From the IMG/VR virus record IMGVR_UViG_3300009537_000002, positions 1-64,000 of that record: a stretch of 64,000 nt of DNA; one strand, given 5' to 3'. The notes beneath the pieces were generated by a model, which was given only the letters and a program-made list of their open reading frames with translations, was not told the DNA's origin and made no database searches. Position 1 is the stretch's first letter. Each line of letters starts with the position of its first letter. This document shows positions 16,177 through 23,846 of the stretch, one piece after another. This stretch comes from a virus. Position numbers and translations under genes: made by a program.

Positions 16177-16892
16177 TAGAGCTCCCTCACCCACAGCGAC
16201 TGCTGCAGGTCAAATAGGCACTTCCAACCCTCCTCGACAAGGATAGGTTTCAGGAGGCCTGGCTTGCCACCACCGGGCAATCTGTTGTCATCAATCAAAA
16301 CTATAGAGTTATCATTTAATTGATCTTCCACAGCCTTGAACTCACGCACCGTGTGCTCCTGGCAAGGGTAGACGATGTCAGCGAATTTCTTCTGAAGCTC
16401 CTCGTGTGGGATCTTCTTCATGATCTCCATGGCTGTGTCGAAGTCTGGATCATAGGCTTTGGCCATTTCAAAGATCGGGTAGTCCCAGGAGTCTAGGTAG
16501 AGCAGGTCAATCTCTCCCATCCATTCCTGAAGGAACACGGCCGAATCATTGTGGTAGGTGTAGACCTTATTCATGTTCTGTGGTGCCCATGGAGCGATAC
16601 ACTTCTCTGCTACAGACAAGTGATAGACATTGTTGTCTACAACATGCAGCTCGCCACCATAGCGAGCGATGTATTCAGCAAAGATACTTGTGGACATACC
16701 AGCGCCAAGATCATCTTCCTGACGCTGGCACCCGGTCTCCACGATCACGGGAGGTTTGTCCCGTTGAACGAGCATATTCATGGCCAACTGAAACGTGTAG
16801 AAGCGTGAGTTGGAACCATCTGCGTAGTATTTCTGGAAGAACCACTGATCGTCTGTGTCTGTGAACACTAGGTCTTGCACGTGTTCTTTCAT
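16176..16892 (-). CDS. SAM-dependent methyltransferase-like protein
   Basis: The 238-aa product carries PVIVETGCQRQEDDLGAGMS at motif I, with a longer loop than usual, then LHVVDNN as the acidic strand and IDLLYLDSWD as the third motif. IVLIDDNRLPGGGKP near the C-terminus supplies a metal- or substrate-binding acidic patch, as in class I methyltransferases acting on sugars. It overlaps the upstream gene as ATGA and the downstream one as TAATG. It resembles the neighbour at 14490-15164 only in fold. The target is probably a sugar. Confidence 0.7.
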   Translation of the reverse strand: MKEHVQDLVFTDTDDQWFFQKYYADGSNSRFYTFQLAMNMLVQRDKPPVIVETGCQRQEDDLGAGMSTSIFAEYIARYGGELHVVDNNVYHLSVAEKCIAPWAPQNMNKVYTYHNDSAVFLQEWMGEIDLLYLDSWDYPIFEMAKAYDPDFDTAMEIMKKIPHEELQKKFADIVYPCQEHTVREFKAVEDQLNDNSIVLIDDNRLPGGGKPGLLKPILVEEGWKCLFDLQQSLWVREL

Positions 16893-18010
16893 TTTGATAA
16901 CTCCTTCTGAATCTCTTCAAGCCTACTCTTCATCCTGTTACCAAGGACATCATAGTTGAGCTTCTCGATGACCTCGTTCTTACCCGCTGCGCCGGTTGCT
17001 GCCGCATAGTCACGATTCTCAAACATCCTGCGCATCTTACGACGTGCATCCAAAACGTCAGGCTGTGCCCACTTCATGTCTCCTGTGTAGAGAGGCCATG
17101 GCATCCCATACGTTGGTGTCATCATATAGTCAATATTGTCCTGGGTTCCCATGAAGTCTTCTTGACCGCCATATGCTGTCGCCAACACAGGATTGCCCGC
17201 TAGCATTGCCTCTACAAAAGGAATGCCGAAGCCTTCGCAACGATGCAATGCAACATAGCAGTCACCTTCGTTGTGTAGAGCTCGAATCTGAGCTCGAGAC
17301 AACAAGGAGGAGATGAGGAGAATCTTGGGGTAGGACTTCAGGTAGAGCTTACTCTTGATCGCCTTGATGCTGTTCCTAATATTGTTTGCTTCCTGCGGGT
17401 TACTGGGGTTGACCAAGTAGGTCTTCAATACCAAGGCTACAGGATCAGAGCGTTTGAACTCTGTCAGATAAGCCTTGAGCAGGTCGAGCGGGTTCTTTCG
17501 CTCCGTCCACTGGAAGATAGAATAGAAGACAAAGTCTTCATGGCTAACATTAGCCACCACGGTCTCGCTGCTTTCTTCTTCAGGCAGGTCGGTCTCAAAT
17601 GGATGAGGCATAACCTGTACAGGCACGGTAATTCCTGACTCTTCAAATGCGACTTTGTTGTGCTCTGATGGCACCCATACTTCTTGGAGCTGATTGATCA
17701 TCGGCACCCAGTCTGTTGGTAGTCTATCTGTTTCCCATGCACAGTATCCAATGTTGTACTTATCTTCTTTGACGAGGTTCTTGTAGTTCTGCGGAGTCAG
17801 GTGAAGAACCTGGATGTCACCTTCGGGGTTACGGCCGATGAGACTTTGCACAAGCGTCCCAATTCTACCCAGGTCAGAACGATATCCTTCAAATGACACT
17901 GCTTTTACATTGACGGTGACACCAACGTGGTCGAGTGCTGCAATATGATTACGAGCCGCTTCTGCATATCCACTTGAATCTAGACATGCACTCACATAAG
18001 TAATGTTCAT
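16889..18010 (-). CDS. Glycosyltransferase family 4-like
   Basis: I chose the ATG at 18010 (MNITYVSACLDSSGYAEAAR), two bases after the upstream stop. The 373-aa GT-B protein has YNIGYCAWETDRLP and VWVPSEHNKVAFEESG in the acceptor half. FSIFQWTERKNP-type sequence begins the donor half. The GT4 signature is HRCEGFGIPFVEAMLAGNPV, with the E-x7-E pair that holds the nucleotide sugar. It ends in a long basic-acidic helix. It is one of two adjacent GT4 genes, suggesting sequential sugar additions. Confidence 0.88.
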   Translation of the reverse strand: MNITYVSACLDSSGYAEAARNHIAALDHVGVTVNVKAVSFEGYRSDLGRIGTLVQSLIGRNPEGDIQVLHLTPQNYKNLVKEDKYNIGYCAWETDRLPTDWVPMINQLQEVWVPSEHNKVAFEESGITVPVQVMPHPFETDLPEEESSETVVANVSHEDFVFYSIFQWTERKNPLDLLKAYLTEFKRSDPVALVLKTYLVNPSNPQEANNIRNSIKAIKSKLYLKSYPKILLISSLLSRAQIRALHNEGDCYVALHRCEGFGIPFVEAMLAGNPVLATAYGGQEDFMGTQDNIDYMMTPTYGMPWPLYTGDMKWAQPDVLDARRKMRRMFENRDYAAATGAAGKNEVIEKLNYDVLGNRMKSRLEEIQKELSK

Positions 18011-18011
18011 C

Positions 18012-19268
18012 TTAAACCTCTTCCGAAATGACAAGCGGCGTGTCGTCGTTGAAGTTGTCTACTTCGTCAAATAGATCAACCCACTGCTTGGTTACTATTT
18101 GCCAATCATGTTCAACGGCCCAGTTTCGAGCTTGTTGTACAACAGGGTTCTTCTTCTTGGGGCCAGCGTTGTATACCTTGAGGAGCTGTTCCACAATATC
18201 CGGTATGAGACCCTTAGGACGAAAGCCCGAGGAGTCGATCCAAAGCTTGTCCTTACAGTCATACATGTAGCCACGTTCTGATTCAGAACCGAGCTGCTGA
18301 GGCATGCACGTGTTGTTAGGCGCCACTACTGGGACACCCGCTGCCATTGCCTCTGTCACAGTCAGGCCCCATCCCTCACCCAAGTGGGTGGTGAGAAACA
18401 CATCACCACAATTGTAGAACTGATTGAGAATGTAGGTTGGAGCTGGTTGAGACGGAGAGTATCTTCCTGGAAAAACTACATCAGTCGCTGGGTTGAGACC
18501 AAGATCCGCTAATACCTTCCGAAGGTCAGAGCCCTGGTCTACGATTGATGTGTGACAGTACATGATTGAGTTAGGAACGATTTTCCTGAACTCCTTGAAC
18601 GCCAAGATAGAGTAGGGGAATTGTTTCCTGGTAGAGTTCCGGTTGATAGCCACAACTACGAAGGTATCTGGATCAACATTTAGATACTGCTTTTTCCACG
18701 CGGCAATAGATTCATCGCCCATTGGCTGGAAGGCAGTGGAGTCCACACCATGTGGAATTTCTCGGACCTTCGTTCTGAGGTGTGGCTTAGCTTTGATTGT
18801 TTCGATCTTGCCATGGGCCGTGTAGCACACAGCCATATCTACTGAGTCTAACATGTCAGATGCATCGCCAGGAACATGGCAATCGACAGGGTAGTAGTAG
18901 ACAAACTTTGGAGGCTTGATGTTCTTCATCACACACTGTTCACGCAGTTGGGTAATGAACGATGCAACCCGGTGTGTTATGAACAGATCGTTCAAAATCC
19001 AGACCATATCGTACTGGTTCTTTTGAAGAGCCTGGGCGAACATCTTTACGCCATGAGGATCGTTCACTGGGTCGGCAATCTTGGCCGGTCTCATTTGCCA
19101 AGGAACTTCTTCCTTGTCTACGAAATCGCCATGGAAGTTGATAGCCAACTGGTGGATATCATACTTGCCAGTTGCATGGAGAGCTCCAATCACATGCTTG
19201 GACACCACACCGAAGCCAGTGCCTGCGGTAGGTGAATCGCTCCAGCACAGAACCTTCTTCTTCTCCAT
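18012..19268 (-). CDS. Glycosyltransferase family 4
   Basis: This 418-aa GT-B enzyme has an N-terminal GTGFGVVSKHVIGALHATG glycine-rich loop, the phosphate-binding VAINRNSTRKQFPYSILAF at the start of the donor domain, and the signature HLGEGWGLTVTEAMAAGVPV. The acceptor half includes YYYPVDCHVPGD. The start overlaps the upstream stop as TAATG. It is the most canonical transferase of the cassette. Length is normal for the family and no key residue looks missing. Confidence 0.9.
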   Translation of the reverse strand: MEKKKVLCWSDSPTAGTGFGVVSKHVIGALHATGKYDIHQLAINFHGDFVDKEEVPWQMRPAKIADPVNDPHGVKMFAQALQKNQYDMVWILNDLFITHRVASFITQLREQCVMKNIKPPKFVYYYPVDCHVPGDASDMLDSVDMAVCYTAHGKIETIKAKPHLRTKVREIPHGVDSTAFQPMGDESIAAWKKQYLNVDPDTFVVVAINRNSTRKQFPYSILAFKEFRKIVPNSIMYCHTSIVDQGSDLRKVLADLGLNPATDVVFPGRYSPSQPAPTYILNQFYNCGDVFLTTHLGEGWGLTVTEAMAAGVPVVAPNNTCMPQQLGSESERGYMYDCKDKLWIDSSGFRPKGLIPDIVEQLLKVYNAGPKKKNPVVQQARNWAVEHDWQIVTKQWVDLFDEVDNFNDDTPLVISEEV

Positions 19269-20353
19269 TAGATGACCTCCGTTTCAATCTGCATGGGTTT
19301 GATACTATCTAGTAGTTCCAAAATATTCACTTTCTCAGTGTTATTCAAATGTTCTACGCACTTTTCTACAATAGACTGTGGGGTAATCCTGTCCCAACAG
19401 GCATATCCGGTCGGACAATGGTCATAGAAGCACGGACAAGCCGGGATATCAGCACCTTCCCAGATGGCCGTAGCGGCCTCGTAGTGATTTATTCGGCTCT
19501 GGGGTGGGGATGGACCAAATAAACCGACTGTGGGGACGCCTAGAGCTCCTGAGAGGTGCAATATTGAGGAGTCAGGACACAAGACAAGGTCACAGTGGAC
19601 CATGACACCGGCAATTCCACGGATATCTAGATCTTTCAGATAGACACTTCCGGGGATGTTGTCCCATAGAACGTCGCTGTTGTCGTCAGAACTGTGAGCG
19701 AGAATGACCGCCCTAACACCAAAATTCTGGTAGAGGCTGATGAGAGCTTGCTTGACCTTGGTGTGGATACCGGATCTGGCCTTTGATGAAGAGAACGGTT
19801 GGACCAACACCATCTTTTCGTTCTGGTTGACTCCTCGAAGGAGAAGTTCACCGCTCTCGATCTCTTCTCTCTGGATGTAGTATTTAGGTACAGGATCCTC
19901 AAGCTTTACTCCTGCGTGCATTGCAAACAGATCGATCCTACTTGGGGGCATTGCTCTTGGCTTCTCGTGCTTGATTGCTGGACAATGGAGGTTCACCACT
20001 AGATCAAAGGTGAGATCATCCATCAAGTCTCGTTCTATTATATGAGAGATGTTGTGATTGTACTTGAGTACTTTTACCAGGGCACCATCTAGGTACCTGG
20101 TGTTAGTAGCGAATGTAATCTCTGCGGCCTCGAACATCTGTTTAATTGCTGTGACGGTCGGGGTGGCTGTGAGAACATCGCCGATGCCTTCTCCTCTAAC
20201 TACACAGATGCGTGGCTGCTGTGTGCGCAGCAGTTGGTGTAGTCTAGAGAGTTTGATAGCTGGTCTGTCACGAGCGGCTCCCTTGGGGAGCTTCATGCGC
20301 CCGCCGAACTGAACTACACCATCAGAACTGAGGGTGACTTTTTGTGTTGCCAT
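19268..20353 (-). CDS. Glycosyltransferase family 9 (heptosyltransferase-like)
   Basis: GT9 enzymes add heptose or related sugars to lipopolysaccharide cores. The 361-aa protein has the GT9 N-terminal loop VVRGEGIGDVLTATP and the C-terminal donor motif CPDSSILHLSGALGVPTVGL followed by FGPSPPQSR. A four-cysteine cluster, CPCFYDHCPTGYAC, near the C-terminus is typical of some GT9 members. It is the first gene transcribed in the cassette. GT9 in a phage suggests either modification of host lipopolysaccharide or virion glycosylation. Confidence 0.88.
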   Translation of the reverse strand: MATQKVTLSSDGVVQFGGRMKLPKGAARDRPAIKLSRLHQLLRTQQPRICVVRGEGIGDVLTATPTVTAIKQMFEAAEITFATNTRYLDGALVKVLKYNHNISHIIERDLMDDLTFDLVVNLHCPAIKHEKPRAMPPSRIDLFAMHAGVKLEDPVPKYYIQREEIESGELLLRGVNQNEKMVLVQPFSSSKARSGIHTKVKQALISLYQNFGVRAVILAHSSDDNSDVLWDNIPGSVYLKDLDIRGIAGVMVHCDLVLCPDSSILHLSGALGVPTVGLFGPSPPQSRINHYEAATAIWEGADIPACPCFYDHCPTGYACWDRITPQSIVEKCVEHLNNTEKVNILELLDSIKPMQIETEVI

Positions 20354-20356
20354 GCG

Positions 20357-21355
20357 TTACATGCTTGCCGCTAGGAGGCATCCTCTTGCGACCGCTCTGA
20401 GCGGGTCTTTTGCTGGTCTAACTCCGGAGACCTCAAGAGGGAAGTCACCTTGTCCCAACCTGTCACGAAAAGCTTCCACAAACCCGGAAGCTCTCGACGT
20501 ACCGCCAGAGACCACAACAGGTATAGCGGCAGTAAACTTAGGAAGATCACCACTCCCTGCAAGCCGTGAGCCAAGGCTCCTAACAGTGTAATCAATGAGA
20601 CGAAGGTAGTAAGAGGATACTGCGTTAAGAATCGGATTGTCCGACTCAGTACCCACTGTAAAGTTTCCATTTTCTTTCTCCACTTGGACTATTGTGTCCT
20701 TTTGAGCAGTTGATTGCGCAGCCATGCGATCGATCCAGTCTCCGCTCTTTGTAGTAGAGAAACGAAGTACAGGCTCGCCTGACGACATAACGCAGACATT
20801 AACCATTCCAGCCCCAAACGACAAACAGATGCCAGTATAGTCATCATCTTCTAACTCCGAGTAGCAGATTGCTTCTGCCTCGTTAAGCGACTGGGCGTTC
20901 CAGCCGAGCTCACCCAGGTCCTTCTTGAGGACATCTTCGTGGTAACCAGTATTGAACTCCTCATCACCCTGGTCCATGGGCTCTGCTGGAACAGAATAGA
21001 CTAGGGTTTCACCGGGAGTTGCTGGTAGGCCAACAAGTTGGGTGAAGATAAACTTGAGCACCCTGCGTGCTTCAGGCTCGAGGGGATTCATGACCCCACG
21101 CCTGAGAGGACGGAGTGCTGTTGCATTTCTTTCGATTGCTTTGTCGATGGCATCTTGTCCTACGACTACGTAGGAGCCATCCTCGTCTTTGAAGTAGGCC
21201 AGGTTAGCCAAGCCTTTCTCCATCATCTTGCCAGCGATAGGTGTAGCTGGCTTCATGCGATAGAACGCATCACGGAACTCTGTATAGCTCAGACCTTCTT
21301 CAGACTCAGTAGCTTTGATGATGAATGAGGTTCCTACATCTAATCCAATACCCAT
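20357..21355 (-). CDS. Actin/ParM/MreB-like ATPase
   Basis: The 332-aa protein has the actin-superfamily layout. Phosphate-1 is IGLDVGTSF (residues 3-11) with Asp6. The connect-1 region has NEAEAICYSE near 158-167. Phosphate-2 is CLSFGAGMVNVCV (177-189), where the usual Asp is Ser179. The adenosine motif is VVSGGTSRASGF (281-292). Length matches ParM-type filaments. It may form filaments that position phage DNA or organise the infected cell, as phage actins and tubulins do elsewhere. It directly follows a small membrane protein gene. Loss of the phosphate-2 Asp may alter ATP turnover. Confidence 0.8.
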   Translation of the reverse strand: MGIGLDVGTSFIIKATESEEGLSYTEFRDAFYRMKPATPIAGKMMEKGLANLAYFKDEDGSYVVVGQDAIDKAIERNATALRPLRRGVMNPLEPEARRVLKFIFTQLVGLPATPGETLVYSVPAEPMDQGDEEFNTGYHEDVLKKDLGELGWNAQSLNEAEAICYSELEDDDYTGICLSFGAGMVNVCVMSSGEPVLRFSTTKSGDWIDRMAAQSTAQKDTIVQVEKENGNFTVGTESDNPILNAVSSYYLRLIDYTVRSLGSRLAGSGDLPKFTAAIPVVVSGGTSRASGFVEAFRDRLGQGDFPLEVSGVRPAKDPLRAVARGCLLAASM

Positions 21356-21775
21356 TTACTTCTCCTTCTTCTTGCGGAGGGCTGCCAACTTAGATTTGCT
21401 TTTCCCAAGACCTTTGTCAACAACCTTTTGTTCTTTGGTAGCACCATCGAGATTCGTGGCCTCTACGTTCATTTTGAGGTTGGTTGGGATGACTGATTCG
21501 TCGATTTCGACCGGAGCCATACCAGCCCCACCAATACTAGTATTCCTACCGACACGACCAATCGTAATCGTTCTGAGATCATCTCTAAACTCCTGCATGA
21601 CTGTTCTAAATTCTTTGCCCATCTCTTTGGCTATCTTGCGGGCGAGCTCATCTGTGTTGACGGAAGACCGATCCCCCCCACCAAAAGTAGCAAACTCACT
21701 GGGTTTTCTAGTCTTTCGCATAGCTACCCCTGCAATGAAAAGAAGCAAACAGCCCACGGCTGCTAACTCCCACAT
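21356..21775 (-). CDS. Membrane-anchored basic protein next to the actin-like gene
   Basis: One N-terminal transmembrane helix (MWELAAVGCLLLFIAGVAMR) precedes a charged helical region (DELARKIAKEMGKEFRTVMQ). A Gly-rich linker and a strongly basic tail (GLGKSKSKLAALRKKKEK) follow. It ends immediately before the actin-like gene starts and begins at a TAATG overlap with the gene before. The order suggests a membrane or DNA-binding adaptor for the filament, by analogy with plasmid segregation pairs. That is inference from position; no family was recognised. Confidence 0.6.
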   Translation of the reverse strand: MWELAAVGCLLLFIAGVAMRKTRKPSEFATFGGGDRSSVNTDELARKIAKEMGKEFRTVMQEFRDDLRTITIGRVGRNTSIGGAGMAPVEIDESVIPTNLKMNVEATNLDGATKEQKVVDKGLGKSKSKLAALRKKKEK

Positions 21776-22173
21776 TACATCACGATTACTTCGAAGACGC
21801 CTGAGACTGTGACAAGCTCCATGTCTGAAACAGGCATGTCATTGTCTAGCTCGTAGGTCTCTCCAGCAGCCAAAGGTATGAGAGCTCCTGTATCATCCTT
21901 GTATCGGATGCCAGAAGTGAGATTCACTACTCCCAGATTGAACTGATTGAAGTCGTCTTCAAGTAGCTCACGCTGCGGAAACATATTTTGATAGACATTG
22001 AACCTGAAGCTCATGTCAGAAACGCCACACTCAATGTTGATCTTTGTTGCGGGCTTACCAAGAGAGTCCTGGAACATAAGGACGTCACCAGTCCCACCGT
22101 CAGCATCTGTAAAGCGCTGACTGCGCTCGTTGGCAGGTACGCCTGGGTTAACCTTTTTGACAATGTCGGCCAT
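21775..22173 (-). CDS. Small beta-rich structural protein, 132 aa
   Basis: The product starts MADIVKKVNPGVPANERSQR and is beta-rich thereafter (IECGVSDMSFRFNVYQN, GVVNLTSGIRYKDDTG), ending DMELVTVSGVFEVIVM. The composition is that of a virion accessory or tail-tip protein. It is the last gene of the baseplate/fibre block before the actin pair and follows the fibre gene by 12 bases. It contains the VSGV tetrapeptide common in these virion genes. No family was recognised. Confidence 0.6.
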   Translation of the reverse strand: MADIVKKVNPGVPANERSQRFTDADGGTGDVLMFQDSLGKPATKINIECGVSDMSFRFNVYQNMFPQRELLEDDFNQFNLGVVNLTSGIRYKDDTGALIPLAAGETYELDNDMPVSDMELVTVSGVFEVIVM

Positions 22174-22185
22174 TGACTTCCTCCA

Positions 22186-23832
22186 TTAGATTGTAGCCCA
22201 GCTATCACCACCGAATGCACAAAACGTAGCCGTTTCAAATGCACCACTCACAGTGAGAGAGGGCTGTCCGTCGATTGTTTGAACACCTGATGCCAGCACA
22301 TTCAAAGGAGCTAGCCCAGATGTCACATTTTTGACCACAATACACTGACCATCAATGCCAGCTGCAGTTGGTAGTGTAACATTAATGCCGGAAACAATCA
22401 TATCCGCCAGCACCAAATCTCCAGCTACGGCCACATAGGCACCACTGATTACGCTTGTTGGGTTATATCTAGGCTGTACACCAGCCACGGGCACCCAGTC
22501 AGCACCGTCATACTCAAGGGCATCACCGGCAACCAATCCACCCAAAGCTGTGTCGCCAAGATCTCCCATTTCGAGTTCGTCATTCACCCATTGACTACCA
22601 ACTCGAACCAGAGTCTCACGATCAGATGGACCAGAGACTGCCACATCAGATAGGTCTCCAACAGAAGACTCAACCGACACCAGCTCACGCCAATCATTGC
22701 CATCAGACATACGAGGCGTATCCTCAGCAATAGCGTAGGCAAACATACCTCGATAAGAGGCAGCAGCAGGCAGAGCGGCTACATTGGTAAAGTCCGAACG
22801 GAACCTGCTTCCACTACCATTGGCATGGATGACACCATCAAAGTAACCATCTCTCCATCTAAGCGGTGTACCGTCATCACCAATGTCTCGAGTGTTGTTA
22901 ACATCAGGCGTAATATTAGAAGCGACACCAGTAAATACTGGAGCAGCAGGAGTTGAGGCAATCCAGATAGAACCGTTGTAGGTCAATACCTGATTGATAC
23001 TTGGCGAGGTTGTTACATCAGTGAGATCGTTCAGTGCCTGATTCAGACCTGAAGCTCCGGTCGGGAACGACACACCGGTACCAGCAATCATGTTCAACAG
23101 AACATCTCCACTACCAGTCTCAGTGATCCTTAGAGCCCCAGTAGTGACGTCTACTGTCAACGTGTACTCAACGTCAGATGGAGCCTCTGAATCTGCTGAG
23201 TTAGCAATCATCGTCAAAGACGCTGGACCAAGATAGATGTCACGAATACGATTGGTTGGGCTACCAATATCGAATGTATCGTCAATCGATGGTAGGTAAG
23301 GCTGAGCTACGGCACTTAAGTCTAGCGTTGAAGAGACAAGCGACAGAGCATTGACCTGGGTCATGACCTCCAGCAATGCTTCTTCTACATTAGCCGAAGC
23401 ATAGAGACCTGGGGCATCGGCAAATGAGATTTGGGTTGCAGTTAGCGTGGTGTTACTGATCTGATTCTCAAGATCATCACGAATGGTGTTGACCGTGGAA
23501 TAGACCGCATCGAATTGCTCGAGCACTGAATTGGGACGTGTAGTAGCGGTATTGAAATACAGAGAGTTGACCGAAGCAGTAGCATTCTGGTCTACATAGA
23601 GGTTTGCTCCATCCAGGCCGTTGGCAAAAGCATCAACGCCTGCGCTAGGGACACCATTGGGAAGCGACTCTGTTAGGGGGACAAGCCTATTGTTCCACTG
23701 GCTGTTAAGATTGGCCAGATCAATGGCAAGTTCCTCGTTGGTGTCGTTAATTTGGTCCGAGGATGTTGGGCCCCGCTTCCTGGCATTACGCTTCTGAAAC
23801 TGGAGCTGAATGACTTCTAGCTTATCGGTCAC
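22186..23832 (-). CDS. Tail fibre-like protein, 548 aa
   Basis: The start is a GTG at 23832 with GGAGG upstream. A short charged N-terminus, which could attach to the baseplate, precedes an Asn/Thr/Ser-rich body of short beta repeats (e.g. DIGSPTNRIRDIYLG, DIGDDGTPLRWRDGYFDG, GDLSDVAVSGPSD, GDLGDTALGG). These are typical of trimeric fibre shafts. The C-terminal 100 residues form a compact beta domain (VISGAYVAVAGDLVLADMIV...). It probably contributes to host recognition. No intramolecular chaperone or enzymatic domain was seen. Confidence 0.7.
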   Translation of the reverse strand: MTDKLEVIQLQFQKRNARKRGPTSSDQINDTNEELAIDLANLNSQWNNRLVPLTESLPNGVPSAGVDAFANGLDGANLYVDQNATASVNSLYFNTATTRPNSVLEQFDAVYSTVNTIRDDLENQISNTTLTATQISFADAPGLYASANVEEALLEVMTQVNALSLVSSTLDLSAVAQPYLPSIDDTFDIGSPTNRIRDIYLGPASLTMIANSADSEAPSDVEYTLTVDVTTGALRITETGSGDVLLNMIAGTGVSFPTGASGLNQALNDLTDVTTSPSINQVLTYNGSIWIASTPAAPVFTGVASNITPDVNNTRDIGDDGTPLRWRDGYFDGVIHANGSGSRFRSDFTNVAALPAAASYRGMFAYAIAEDTPRMSDGNDWRELVSVESSVGDLSDVAVSGPSDRETLVRVGSQWVNDELEMGDLGDTALGGLVAGDALEYDGADWVPVAGVQPRYNPTSVISGAYVAVAGDLVLADMIVSGINVTLPTAAGIDGQCIVVKNVTSGLAPLNVLASGVQTIDGQPSLTVSGAFETATFCAFGGDSWATI

Positions 23833-23846
23833 CTAGAGCTGCCTCC

